From Kitagawia praeruptora (Eukaryota; Streptophyta; Magnoliopsida; Apiales; Apiaceae), in the NCBI GenBank assembly GCA_037693485.1, contig CM075348.1:15172501-15236500 (forward strand): a DNA stretch of 64,000 bases, read 5' to 3'. Positions 1 to 11,176 of this stretch are shown here, one piece after another (position 1 is the first letter of the stretch; each line of letters begins with the position of its first letter). A program made the translations under genes and the position numbers. The notes under the pieces were generated by a model. That model saw only the letters and a list, made by a program, of their open reading frames with translations. It did not search any database and was not told the DNA's origin.

Positions 1-202
1 TATACTAGTAATTTCACTTACTGATTCTGTTATGATTCTGTTATAAAACGAGATGATGTAAAACAGAGTTGGATGATGAAAGTGTAAGGGGTTCATTTCA
101 TTTTCATTCAGTAACAAACTTTGTGTTCAAGGCTTTAAGCTTTAATAGAGATTATCAAGCTTTCTGCTATCTGTTAGAGTAATCATCTTGTGTTTGTCTT
201 TA
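1..202 (+). repeat. Left LTR of copia element, partial
   Basis: The visible part matches 10858-11059 with mismatches only near 110 (A versus T) and 147 (A versus G). It ends just before TGGTATCAGAGC. Confidence 0.9.
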
Positions 203-214
203 TGGTATCAGAGC
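203..214 (+). other. Primer-binding site, tRNA-Met type
   Basis: TGGTATCAGAGC directly follows the left LTR. This is the usual copia primer site, complementary to the 3' end of plant initiator tRNA-Met, and it fixes the LTR boundary. Confidence 0.9.
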
Positions 215-309
215 TAACAGATGAGTGAGATTGACTTTGATAATCATAAATGTTTATCTTCTTCATTGTTAGTTGATCTGTGAATTCAAGCTTTTGTGTT
301 CGTACATCA

Positions 310-1218
310 ATGGCGTCAAGTTCATCTGCTAATCAGCTAAATTTCTCAGATCTTCAAAATCCATTGTATATACATCCATCTGATGGTCCGTTATCTGTTA
401 GTGTTGCAAAATTAACTGGTTCTGGAGATTATCGTATTTGGAAACGATCATTCGAGATTCAGTTAGCTTCAAAGCGCAAGCTAGGGTTTGTTAATGGAAC
501 TGTTGTACGGAGCTCAACTGATGCTACTGAAGGCTTACAGTGGGATACATGTAACAATCTGGTAATTTCTTGGATTCAAAACTGTGTTTCTGATTCTATT
601 CGTACATCGATCTTGTTTGTGACTACTGCTCGAGCTATTTGGTTGCAATTAGAAAATCGATTTGCTGTTACTAATGGATCTCGTAAATACAAGCTTACTC
701 GTGATCTATTTGTTATGAAACAAAACAAACTCTCGATAGTTGATTACTATACATCTATGAGCAGTATTTGGGAGGAATTAGAAGCGATGAATGTTTTGCC
801 CTCAATTACTACTAGTACAACTAAAACTGAGAGATTAATGCAAGCGATTCAACTACAGAAAGAGGAATCTAAGTTGTTTCATTTTCTCAATGGATTAGAT
901 GATGTTTACAATACGATTCGATCTCAATTGTTGATGCGTACTCCGTTGCCATCTGTTGAAGTAGCTTGTTCTACTATTCAACAAGAAGAAAATCAAAGAG
1001 AACTATTAAAAGTCTCCATTGATGATAATGTATCTGCTATGTTTAGTCAAGGTACTTCAACAACATCAGAGAAACTGGTGATTTGTACTGTGTGTCACAA
1101 AAAAGGACATACAAGTGATAAGTGTTGGCATAAGATTGGATTTCCTGAGTGGTATAATAAAAATTCCAAAAAACCAGGAGTCGAAGTCATGTCAAAACCT
1201 GGATTTCTACAGAGGTGA
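310..1218 (+). pseudogene. copia gag region
   Basis: Gag of the copia element, packaging the RNA in virus-like particles. The first plausible ATG is at 310 (protein starts MASSSS). The N-terminal part has the copia-gag look: LTGSGDYRIWKRSFEIQL, then LENRFA and YYTSMSSIWEELE. A zinc knuckle CTVCHKKGHTSDKC (C-X2-C-X4-H-X4-C) lies near the C-terminus. TGA at 1216-1218 interrupts the frame, but the same frame continues into protease. Copia elements normally make one long polyprotein, so this stop is more likely inactivating than a true gag terminus. Confidence 0.88.
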
Positions 1219-1296
1219 ATTGGAAATAAACCAGCAATCTCTAGAAGTAATAATGCTGTTCAGACTAACAGTGTTAATAACTCAAGTGCATCTGCA

Positions 1297-2868
1297 TTGC
1301 AACTTACTAATGCACAGTTGGAACAATTACTGAAGTTGTTACCTAGCAATGCAAGGGGTGCAGATATAGATGATGAGTTAGAAGCCTTTTCTGGTATGGT
1401 GAGTTGTTATTCAGCCACCAGTAACAATTCTAAATGGATCATGGATTCAGGTGCCTCAGATCACATGACCTTCAACTTGATGAATCTGGTTAATGTTGTG
1501 CCAGCAAACTCAAATTCAACAATTCAACTTCCTACAGGAGCCGTTGCAAATATTACTCATGTATGAGATATGGTTCTTTCTAATGGACTGTGTCTAACAA
1601 AGGTTCTCTATGTGCCTCAGTTTCAACATAATTTGTTGTCTGTTCATAAGCTGGCTCAAGACAATCATTTTGAAGTCATGTTCTTGACTAAAAGCTGTGA
1701 GATTATAGATGCAGTTTCCAAACAGATTAAAGCAGTTGGAATTTTGGAAAATGGCTTGTATTATTTGGAAAATGGAGTAACTGTGTCTAGCAATGTCTCA
1801 AGTAATCAAATATCTGCTCAGCAAGATATCACATCATATAACTTATGGCACAACAGACTTGGTCATGCTTCTAAAGTTGTACTATCTCATATTCCACAGC
1901 TGACTCAACATGTCAAGAATACTACTGATCAGGTGTGTGTTACATGTCCACTCTCTAAGTTTCAAAAATTACCATATCAACTGAGTTCTAGTCATGCAAC
2001 TACTACTTTTCAAATTGTTCATTTGGATACTTGGGGTCCTTATAAAGTCTGCACAAGGGGCAAATACAAGTATTTCCTTACAATTGTTGATGATTTTTCC
2101 AGAATGACTTGGATTTATTTACTTCAACATAAATATGATTTTTTGGAAAAATTCAAGTTGTTCTATCAGTATGTTCTGACTCATTTTGATAAAAAGATTC
2201 AAACTGTAAGATCAGATAATGCTGCTGAATTCAGTGATGCTGAGTGCAAGATAATGTATGCTAGTTGTGGTATTGTGCATCAAACATCCTGTGTTTATAG
2301 ACCACAACAAAATGCAAGAGTTGAGAGAAAGCATAGAAATATCTTAGAAATGGCCAGAGCTCTGAGGCTTCAATCTGGCTTGGATTTGTCTTTATGGGGT
2401 GATTGTGTTATGACATCAGTGTATACAATTAATCGATTACCTACTCAGGCTTTGAATTTTAAAATTCCTTATGAGGTATTGTTTCAGGAACCTGTTGATT
2501 ATCAAGAATTCAGGGTTTTTGGCTGTTTGGCATTTGCTGCTAATGACAGTTCAAAGTCAGACAAGTTTGCAAATAGAGCTGTGCCTTCTGTATTTCTGGG
2601 CTATCCACCTACACAAAAAGGGTATAGGCTATTAAGTTTGATTGATAAGACAAGTTTTATTTCCAGAGATGTGAAATTTCAGGAACATATATTCCCTTTT
2701 AATGAGAGTGCTACAAAGTACTACATGAATCCAGTGCCTACAACTCTTCCTCATGTTATGCCCTCTTCATATATAGATGAGGACATTATTGTACCAGGAT
2801 CTTCTGTTATGACTCAAACTACTCAGTCTGATAACTCTACTTCTCATGAATCTCAGTCATCTAATTGA
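1297..2868 (+). pseudogene. copia protease and integrase region, broken by TGA
   Basis: Same frame as gag. The aspartic protease motif WIMDSGASDHM is at about 1432-1467. TGA at 1564-1566 breaks the frame, which then resumes at 1570. The pre-integrase zinc region shows LWHNRLGHAS and CVTCPLSKFQKLPY. The integrase core shows its three acidic residues in HLDTWGP, VRSDNAAEF and ARVERKHR; the last departs slightly from the usual NGVVERKHR. A second break, TGA at 2866-2868, lies in the integrase-RT linker. There is no frameshift across the region. Integrase would insert the cDNA into host DNA, but this copy cannot make a full polyprotein unless the stops are read through. Confidence 0.88.
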
Positions 2869-2919
2869 GATATTACTGACCTAAGAAGATCATCAAGGCA
2901 AGTTAAACCACCAGGCTGG

Positions 2920-3855
2920 ATGGATATCTATTCAGCTTCATTTGCTCAGGCAACATGTCTGCATCTAACAGCTGATCTAGATGTTACTTCTCAATATGTC
3001 TGTTTTCAAGCTTCTTTCCAAGCCACACAAGATCCTATATTTTTTAAAGATGCAGTTCAACATGATCACTGGGTTCAAGCAATGAATTTGGAATTAGAGG
3101 CTCTTGAAAGAAATCAAACCTGGGAAATTGTTCCTCTTCCTGAAGGAGAAACAACTATTGCTTGTAAATGGTTATATAAAACCAAATACAAATCAGATGG
3201 TACTATAGAAAAACAAAAGTCTAGACTAGTGATTCTTGGTTGCAAACAGACATATGGAGTGAATTATGAACAAACGTTTGCTCAAGTAGCCAAGATGTCC
3301 ACTGTTAGAGCATTGCTGGCTGTTGCAGCTATTTTCAACTGGAGTGCAATTCAAATGGATGTAACAAATGCTTTTCTCTATGGAGATTTGGAAGAAACAG
3401 TGTATATGAAATTTCCACAGGGTTATTCTGGTTTAGGCAGCAGGATTGTCAAAGGTATGTCATCTCATACAAGTTCTGAACTTGTTTGCAAACTTAAGAA
3501 AAGTTTGTATGGGCTCAAACAAGCTCCCAGACAATGGAATAAGAAAATTTCAGTGACCTTAATTGATATGGGGTACTCTCAGTCAAAGAGTGACTACAGT
3601 TTATTCTCTAAATCAGTCCATGATAGCATTGTAGTCATCCTGGTTTATGTGGATGATCTACTCATCTCTGGCAATGATCATTTGATTATATCTGATCTTA
3701 AGAAGATGCTATCTACTGTGTTTCATATGAAAGATCTAGGAGATGTTCATTATTTTTTGGGCCTAGAAATTGATCGATCACATGCTGGTTTCTTTGTTTC
3801 TCAAAAGAAATATCTAACTGATCTTCTCAAAGAACATGGTTTGCTTAATGCTACA
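2920..3855 (+). pseudogene. copia reverse transcriptase region, cut by nested insertion
   Basis: Reverse transcriptase in the same frame as gag. Visible motifs are ALERNQTWEIVPLP, KWLYKTKYKSDGTIEK, QMDVTNAFLYGDLEE, SLYGLKQAPRQWNKK and the catalytic VYVDDLLISG, followed by YFLGLEI. The reading frame runs into the 5-bp duplicated target CTACA (3851-3855), where the nested element begins. The matching downstream part resumes in the same phase at 10022. Confidence 0.93.
3851..3855. repeat. Target-site duplication CTACA, left copy
   Basis: CTACA precedes TGATAAGTGG at 3856 and recurs at 10017-10021 directly after the element ends in GCGAACA. A 5-bp duplication with TG...CA ends is typical of LTR retrotransposons. 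Confidence 0.95.
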
Positions 3856-5371
3856 TGATAAGTGGATTTTATATCCACTTGGAGCGTTCCATATCGACTT
3901 AAATTGATTGACTTGGTCTCAAGTTTGTTGTATTTTTTATGTGTTTTGTGTAGTTGTGCAGGGTTGTAGCTATCGGTTAGTGTTGGTGTTTCTAATCGAT
4001 ATTAGAGCGGAATTAAGTATTGGAATGAAGATGGTACACTTGTGTTATGCTACCAAGGAGTTACATGTGTCATGGTATTAAAGATGTTAGCTAATGCGAA
4101 AGAAACGGAGAAGAAAGGAGCAAATTGTGTAAAATTCGGATGGTTGCGCAGTCTTCACTGTTTTGGTCATATCTGGAGTTCTACAAGTCCGTTTGAGGCC
4201 CGTAAGCTGTCCACGCGAAGCCTGGGAAGTTTTCTATAATTCTGAACAGTAACAGACCGCGCAGACTGCGCTGATACCGCGCAGAGTGCGCCCGAACTCG
4301 CTGGAAATTCTGAAATTCTATCCTGTTTCGAATTAAATTGTATTTTTAGGTCTTTTCTTGTTGGAAAAATATTCTAGGGCCTATATAAACACTACCTATC
4401 ATTGTATATCAGGATTATTAGGAAGATCATCAACATTGTAGCCAAGAACAATTGCAAGATACATCTCCAAGCTAGTGACAAGCAAGGAGTAATCTTTGGA
4501 ACTTTTGTATTCTTCTACTTTGGGGAGTTATTTCTGAACCTTATTTTCTCTCTTCTTTTAATTATTTGTTGTTCTAGAATTATGTTATCAATTGAACCCA
4601 TGATGGCGATGAGGTCGATTATGGGCTAATTCGTTATCATGGGGTTTTAATGGATTTTGCTATGGATTCTAGTAATTGAGTGTTAATTATGCCTTGGTGT
4701 GTGATTGTACGTATTGATTGCCTAGTATGTTTATGCTTATTCGTTATAAGTGAGTCGCGAACACTTGTAATTGTTTGTTTAATCCTAGTGAATGCGAAAG
4801 TGGATCTAGGGTTTAGAACAATTCATGCTAGCATAGGTTTTTGCATGTGAAGAACATGTATTAATTTGTGATGTGATTCTAACCGTCTTGCATCGACTAT
4901 GTGGTTTTATGGATGCTTGATTTTTAACCGGTATGTGTTCAATTGCTATAGACATATAGGGACTACACATATTTGGTGACTACTTGACTTCTATCAATTG
5001 TGGATGATCAGTAGGATGGTATATGCACAACGAAAGTTGGTGTGTATCAGTTTAGTGCATCTAATCAGTAATCAACTCGGTCACATGCTAGGCTAAAGGG
5101 CATAAGATTCTAGATGAAGTAGTAAATGAAATTGAAATCCCATGTTTGTTTATTATAAAGTTAAAGTTAAGTTATTTCCTCGTAATTGGCTTAGTTGGTA
5201 ATTAATCAATAGTTAAATCAAACCAATATTGTGATTGTCTTAGCAGTGAGTGTAAATCATAAGCTGGTGCATAAGTGAGCATAACAAACAATTTGAGTCT
5301 CTGTGGGAACGAATCCTATTTACTCTATATTACTTGTTGACCACGTTCTCTTGCGTGAATAAGTGCGAACA
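3856..5371 (+). repeat. 5' LTR of nested gag-only element
   Basis: 1516 bp, starting TGATAAGTGG and ending GCGAACA. A TATA-like GGCCTATATAAACAC lies at 4379-4393. The GC-rich stretch at 4255-4305 contains two CCGCGCAGA repeats, unlike the AT-rich surroundings. ORFs of 65 and 75 aa inside it recur in the other LTR and look like chance frames. Confidence 0.95.
4379..4393 (+). promoter_or_regulatory. Probable LTR TATA box
   Basis: CTATATAAACAC inside the LTR. It recurs at the equivalent place in the 3' LTR, and the separate element at 19672-26292 has a matching CTATATAAACACATC in its LTRs. The position fits the U3/R promoter, but no transcript data are available. Confidence 0.6.
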
Positions 5372-5377
5372 AGTTTT

Positions 5378-5395
5378 TGGCGCCGCTGCCGGGGA
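5378..5395 (+). other. Primer-binding site, tRNA-Asp type
   Basis: TGGCGCCGCTGCCGGGGA lies six bases after the LTR end. It matches the complement of the 3' end of plant tRNA-Asp except for one base, judged from memory of that tRNA. This primer is common in Tat and Athila Ty3/gypsy elements. Confidence 0.8.
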
Positions 5396-5481
5396 CTCGG
5401 TTCATTGTTTGTTTAGTTTATGATCTTGTCATCAATTTGGGTTAAATTCACTGACTCGGACGTTTTTTTTCTTTTTATTTG

Positions 5482-6882
5482 ATGGATTATTGGGAGCAGG
5501 AATTCGTAATTGTTTGTGAGCTGTGTGCAGGTGGACATTACACTCATCAATGTGAGTATAACAGAAACCGGCCAAATTTCTGCTGGGACTACAAACAGAG
5601 TGGTATGGAGCAATCTCAATATCCATCCTACCCGCTCCAAAATCAGCAGTTTGAAGATGAGCCATACAATCCAGGGGGAATTCAGCAGCAACAGGGGCAA
5701 CAATTTCAGCATCAGTATGCCCCAATGCATCAACACTTTCAACCTCCTGAATTTCAGCAACAGCAATTTCAGACTTGGTCTATCCAACAGTCGACCGAAG
5801 AAGCTGAATTAGAAGAATTGAGGTTGATGGCTAAAAGCAATGCATTGTCTCTCCAGAGAATAGGAGATCAGATTGGTCAAATTGCAAATGCATTACAAAC
5901 ATTGAATCATATTGCAAGTGACACAGAAGGCCTAGCTGTAGAGCAGGAGGACAATAACATGCCTATCAATCTTGACTGGCCTTTCTTAGCCACGGGTGAG
6001 ACCATGATCGTAGTTCATGAAGGAGAGTCTGAGGGCAAAGATGGGGAAGAAGCAGAACATGAAGCTGATAAGGAAGCAGAGTCGGAGGCAAACCAATAAG
6101 AAAATTCAGAATGTCCAGAAAATTCGATTCTGAATAATCAGCCGCAACCACTTCCTTTGCAATCTGAAAATTTTGAAGAATCAGCCCAAGATCAAGAAAA
6201 TTCCAAGGTTCAAGCGGCTATGCTAATTCCTTCGAAGGATGAAGAGTGTCTCAGTGTGGAAGATGATGAATTAGAAGAGCATGTTCAGTTGTTGAATGCC
6301 GCTCCGTTGCAATCTGACTTTGAGCAGCTGGAGGCCGAAGAGGAAAAGAGCATCACTCATGTTGACAAATCTACTCCGGAGAAGACTACAGAGATCGTCC
6401 AAATCGATTTTCCTCCTCCATATCCACAAGGGCTTCAGAAGCAAACTCTAGCCATGAATTTACCGGCGGAGGATGAGGAGTGTTTTAGCTTGAAATTGGT
6501 TGATGCAGGGCAGAGTAAAAAGTATGACACGGAGAAGGAGAAGGCAAAGCATGGCCAACTGAGGATTACAGTGCCTTGGTTAATGGGGCTACGTATTCCA
6601 CATAAGTTGCTTGGAGTGGAAGATCTCTGGAATTCTCAGGTGCGCCTTAAGCCATCATTTGAAGGAGCTCCCGAACTTGAGCTAAAAACATTGCTAGTTC
6701 ACCTGGGGTATGTTTCTTGTAATTCAAATCCTTTGCTTGCTATTGTTATTGCTGCTAACTTTTCAGGTAGGCGGGAGAATGTTGTTAAGAGATCTTGTGA
6801 GGAGCGAAAACGGGTAAAGCTGGTCGTCAATGACGTTGCTCCGAAGAAGATCATTAAATGGCCTTATAGAGTTACGGTGTAG
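5482..6882 (+). pseudogene. gag-like (nucleocapsid part) ORF with one internal TAA
   Basis: Open frame from ATG 5482 (MDYWEQEF) to TAG 6880-6882, interrupted once by TAA at 6097-6099; both halves share a frame. Near the start is a knuckle-like CELCAGGHYTHQC with C-X2-C-X3-H-X4-C spacing, one residue shorter than the standard CCHC. A Gln- and Pro-rich stretch follows, then a leucine-rich possible coiled coil, a long Glu-rich segment, and a basic end containing RSCEERKRVK. No capsid-like domain precedes the knuckle, so this looks like the C-terminal part of a gypsy gag. It shares the PPPY-x2-G motif and layout with the ORF at 21048-22331. Confidence 0.75.
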
Positions 6883-8500
6883 AAAATTTTCAAGAGGAAA
6901 ATTGTGGCCAAGTCTAGCTAAAGACGTTAAAGAAAGGCGCTTCGTGGGAGGCAACCCATGATTTCTTGCTTTTGAATAAAACAACAGTTGTGTTGGAGCC
7001 TCCACGTCTATCCACCACCAGACACACCACCCGAGGAGGGTGGAGATGCCGGCGTGTAGGGGAGTATCTCTTGTACCCTTTTAATTTACCTTCAATGAGG
7101 ACATTGCAATTTTTAAGTTTGGGGGTGATTTGGGGGATAGTAGTTGTATGTATTGTTGTATTTTGTGGTCATATAGGATATCATGTTGCATAGTAGTGAT
7201 AGTTCATGCATGATTGTTATGTTCGTATTATCTACGTTTGTTCATATAGGACATTTTGTTTTATTTTCGTATACCATGTGAGTTTTCATTTAGTTGCATT
7301 TTCATGGCATGCATATTTCATGATCCCTTAGGACGAGCTGATTCTGATTGATAGGTGGATGTTGATTTGGGTGTGATGATGATGAGTAGAGGGCTGATTT
7401 ATAGTTTCTATGAAATTGACTTGCATGTTACGGGAACAAAATTTATTACACAGTCTCATTGGGGTGCTGTTGGGCTAGGTTAGGGTTATGCCTGTGGGAT
7501 GTTTTGAGATTTAATCACTTGTTTATATTTAGAATTTTCGTTATTCCCTTTATAGCGTAGGAACATTAAAGTCTAAGTTTGGGGGAAACCAGGAATTTTC
7601 ATGCTAGTTGTTAATATTTGTCAATAAAGGCTAGGCGTCAAATGGCTAGTAGCCAGCTCATATTTATATGAGTAGTCTAGGGTTGGAAATGAGAAAGGCT
7701 CATTCCAGATTGCGAAAAAAAAATATATTAAAAAAATATATATATAAAAGAAAAAAAAAAGAAAAAAAAGAGTCAAGTGTTGTTTGTTAATGCAAAATTA
7801 ACCAGAGTGAGCTCTTTAATACTCGAGTAATTAAGTCTGAGGGGACTTAGTCCTAGTGACCTAAGGCTTTTTAGTCTGGGATCCACTGACCCAACACTCG
7901 CTACATGGGTATTATTGTATAAGCCTTTTGGGGTCTCATTCATTGCACGGTTAAATAAGCATGCGTATTGTATATGTAGTGTCGTAGTATAGTAATAAAG
8001 CATGAGTTTCTGTCTACCTTGGATAAGGGTGGAGGTGTTCCTAGGTTATGGAGTGTCTACAGTCTATTCTGATTATAAACCTGTGATTGTCTTGACGGAA
8101 AGCATGTATGATTTTTGACCTAGTTCTGGGGGTATTTCTGATGAGCATTGCACACACGCACGTTTCTGTTCATGTATTGTTAGTATACGGGGACTTAGTC
8201 GAGCTCTGCTTGGATTTGTTACGTTCATTGAGATATTTGCTTGTTAGTTGGTTTTGGTGAGTTTGAAGGGGATCTTGCATTTTCATAGTAGTTGCATTCA
8301 TGCATTGCATTGCATTGGATTTTGTGGGTACATTCGCTATAGGCCCTCACGAGACCTTACTCGTCCACTAGGGCTGCCTAGGGGTTTAAAGGGCTTGTTG
8401 CATATGCCAAATGCAACCGTGATCACCTACGGAAGTGGTACTAATTAGATAGTGTAGTTGTTTATGCTTGAGGACAAGCATCGGGTTAAGTTTGGGGGTG
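6883..8500 (+). other. 3' non-coding part of nested element, with conserved modules
   Basis: No credible ORF. It holds GGGAGGCAACCCA at 6946-6958, a purine motif GTTTGGGGGTG near 7117-7127, and a second AAGTTTGGGGGAAA at about 7575. A low-complexity A/T run covers 7715-7770. A segment at 8318-8440 is also present at 24731-24850 in the other gag-only element. Confidence 0.7.
8489..8500 (+). other. Polypurine tract of nested element
   Basis: AGTTTGGGGGTG lies directly before the 3' LTR. It is the expected priming site for plus-strand DNA synthesis and is preceded by GAGGACAAGCA. Confidence 0.75.
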
Positions 8501-10016
8501 TGATAAGTGGATTTTATATCCACTTGGAGCGTTCCATATCGACTTAAATTGATTGACTTGGTCTCAAGTTTGTTGTATTTTTTATGTGTTTTGTGTAGTT
8601 GTGCAGGGTTGTAGCTATCGGTTAGTGTTGGTGTTTCTAATCGATATTAGAGCGGAATTAAGTATTGGAATGAAGATGGTACACTTGTGTTATGCTACCA
8701 AGGAGTTACATGTGTCATGGTATTAAAGATGTTAGCTAATGCGAAAGAAACGGAGAAGAAAGGAGCAAATTGTGTAAAATTCGGATGGTTGCGCAGTCTT
8801 CACTGTTTTGGTCATATCTGGAGTTCTACAAGTCCGTTTGAGGCCCGTAAGCTGTCCACGCGAAGCCTGGGAAGTTTTCTATAATTCTGAACAGTAACAG
8901 ACCGCGCAGACTGCGCTGATACCGCGCAGAGTGCGCCCGAACTCGCTGGAAATTCTGAAATTCTATCCTGTTTCGAATTAAATTGTATTTTTAGGTCTTT
9001 TCTTGTTGGAAAAATATTCTAGGGCCTATATAAACACTACCTATCATTGTATATCAGGATTATTAGGAAGATCATCAACATTGTAGCCAAGAACAATTGC
9101 AAGATACATCTCCAAGCTAGTGACAAGCAAGGAGTAATCTTTGGAACTTTTGTATTCTTCTACTTTGGGGAGTTATTTCTGAACCTTATTTTCTCTCTTC
9201 TTTTAATTATTTGTTGTTCTAGAATTATGTTATCAATTGAACCCATGATGGCGATGAGGTCGATTATGGGCTAATTCGTTGTCATGGGGTTTTAATGGAT
9301 TTTGCAATGGATTCTAGTAATTGAGTGTTAATTATGCCTTGGTGTGTGATTGTACGTATTGATTGCCTAGTATGTTTATGCTTATTCGTTATAAGTGAGT
9401 CGCGAACACTTGTAATTGTTTGTTTAATCCTAGTGAATGCGAAAGTGGATCTAGGGTTTAGAACAATTCATGCTAGCATAGGTTTTTGCATGTGAAGAAC
9501 ATGTATTAATTTGTGATGTGATTCTAACCGTCTTGCATCGACTATGTGGTTTTATGGATGCTTGATTTTTAACCGGTATGTGTTCAATTGCTATAGACAT
9601 ATAGGGACTACACATATTTGGTGACTACTTGACTTCTATCAATTGTGGATGATCAGTAGGATGGTATATGCACAACGAAAGTTGGTGTGTATCAGTTTAG
9701 TGCATCTAATCAGTAATCAACTCGGTCACATGCTAGGCTAAAGGGCATAAGATTCTAGATGAAGTAGTAAATGAAATTGAAATCCCATGTTTGTTTATTA
9801 TAAAGTTAAAGTTAAGTTATTTCCTCGTAATTGGCTTAGTTGGTAATTAATCAATAGTTAAATCAAACCAATATTGTGATTGTCTTAGCAGTGAGTGTAA
9901 ATCATAAGCTGGTGCATAAGTGAGCATAACAAACAATTTGAGTCTCTGTGGGAACGAATCCTATTTACTCTATATTACTTGTTGACCACGTTCTCTTGCG
10001 TGAATAAGTGCGAACA
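8501..10016 (+). repeat. 3' LTR of nested gag-only element
   Basis: 1516 bp, the same length as the 5' LTR and almost identical. It starts directly after the polypurine tract and ends GCGAACA before the CTACA duplication at 10017-10021. Confidence 0.95.
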
Positions 10017-10021
10017 CTACA
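10017..10021. repeat. Target-site duplication CTACA, right copy
   Basis: Right copy of the 5-bp duplication. The copia frame continues from here in the phase it left at 3855. Confidence 0.95.
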
Positions 10022-10780
10022 CCTTTGAAAGTTCCTTTGGATGCTCATCTTAAACTCAGTCCTGGTCATGGGGAAATTCTCATAAATCCACATCCCTATC
10101 AACAGCTTCTAGGGAAATTGATTTATCTCACAGTAACCAGGCCTGATATCACTTATGCTGTGCATACTTTAGCTCAATTCATGCATCAGCCTACAAATGT
10201 TCATATGCATGCTGCTAAAAGGTTAATTCGATATCTAGTTGGTACAACAACTCAAGGCATTTTACTGGCTTCTTCATCTACTGCAGAGATTACTGCTTAT
10301 TGTGATAGTGATTGGGCTAGTTGTTCTCATTCTAGACGTTCTACTACTGGCTTTTGTCTATTACTTGGAAAGTCTCCTATTTCTTGGAAAAGTAAGAAGC
10401 AGTCTGTTGTTGCAAGGTCTACTGCTGAGGCTGAGTATCGATCCATGGCACATACTTCTTGTGAAATCACCTGGATGACTGCTTTACTTAAAGATATGGG
10501 ACTGAGCAACTTGCCACCTGCTGTGCTTAAGTGTGATAACATTGCAGCTATATCAATTGCTGCAAATCCTGTTCAACATGAGCGCATAAAGCATATTGAG
10601 ATAGATTGTCACTATAATAGAGAAAAGGTGCAGTCTGGTGAGATTGTTACTCAGTATGTGCCCTCTCAATCTCAATTAGCTGATTTGTTGACCAAGCCAA
10701 TTCCTGTCAAGTTGCATCACAATTTACTGTCCAAGCTTGGAGCAATTCGACCTCCTCTTGCTCAGCTTGAGGGGGAGTAA
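10022..10780 (+). pseudogene. copia RT C-terminus and RNase H region
   Basis: Continuation of the copia polyprotein after the nested insertion, open to TAA at 10778-10780. The RT end shows LLGKLIYLTVTRPDITYAV. RNase H follows with AYCDSDWASCSHSRRSTTG, SWKSKKQSVVARSTAEAEY and the end motif ADLLTKPI. These are the standard copia RNase H signatures, including the Asp of YCDSDWA and the Glu of TAEAEY. It has no start of its own, since it is the 3' end of an interrupted polyprotein. Confidence 0.93.
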
Positions 10781-11059
10781 TGCAAGGCATATATAGTGAT
10801 GTTTTACTATAAATAGACTGAAGGGTAGCTAAGTCTTTTTATGTCAAGATATGAGGTTATACTAGTAATTTCACTTACTGATTCTGTTATGATTCTGTTA
10901 TAAAACGAGATGATGTAAAACAGAGTTGGATGATGAAAGTGTAAGGGGTTCATTTCATTTTCATTCTGTAACAAACTTTGTGTTCAAGGCTTTAAGCTTT
11001 AATGGAGATTATCAAGCTTTCTGCTATCTGTTAGAGTAATCATCTTGTGTTTGTCTTTA
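10781..11059 (+). repeat. Right LTR of copia element
   Basis: Starts TGCAAGGCAT after the purine tract GAGGGGGAG and a TAA stop. It ends ...TTTGTCTTTA by alignment with the left LTR and is about 279 bp. A TATA-like ACTATAAATAG is at about 10806-10816. Confidence 0.88.
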
Positions 11060-11176
11060 CTTTCTAAAATATTTTAGTCTATTAGGAGTGTAGCAGAAAA
11101 AGAACAAAGATTAAAATTAAAAGCGGCAAAGTGAAATTTTCATGCATGTATTTTACTGCAAAACTGTCTGCCATAC

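Larger units (their letters stand above)
3856..10016 (+). mobile_element. Young gag-only LTR retrotransposon (LARD/TR-GAG-like) nested in copia element
   Basis: 6161 bp with two 1516-bp LTRs (3856-5371 and 8501-10016), TG...CA ends and a CTACA target duplication. The primer site resembles tRNA-Asp, as in Tat/Athila-type Ty3/gypsy elements, and a purine tract lies at 8489-8500. The internal 3.1 kb holds one interrupted ORF with a zinc knuckle and no protease, reverse transcriptase, RNase H or integrase. It must have been copied by enzymes supplied in trans. I saw two substitutions between the LTRs by eye (A/G near 4638, T/A near 4660 of the left LTR), so insertion is very recent. Orientation follows the primer site. 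Confidence 0.96.
1..11059 (+). mobile_element. Ty1/copia LTR retrotransposon, 5' end cut by window edge, split by a nested element
   Basis: A copia element with domain order gag, protease, integrase, reverse transcriptase, RNase H in one plus-strand frame. Its left LTR starts before the window. Window bases 1-202 align without gaps to 10858-11059 of the right LTR, with two mismatches seen by eye. A tRNA-Met type primer site follows the left LTR and a GAGGGGGAG purine tract precedes the right LTR. A 6161-bp element sits at 3856-10016. Three in-frame TGA codons make the copy defective, although the frame is otherwise unbroken. The target-site duplication cannot be checked because the left end is missing. 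Its right end abuts sequence that looks like an intron of a Raf-like kinase pseudogene. Confidence 0.95.

Noticed and set aside
310..2868. Programmed TGA readthrough in the copia polyprotein
   Set aside because: Three stops in different domains would all need readthrough, and copia elements do not do this; mutation is simpler.
4042..4629. Two ORFs (65 and 75 aa) repeated exactly at 8687-8884 and 9047-9274
   Set aside because: They lie inside the two LTRs of the nested element; the repetition is due to the LTRs, not to gene duplication, and they have no domain.
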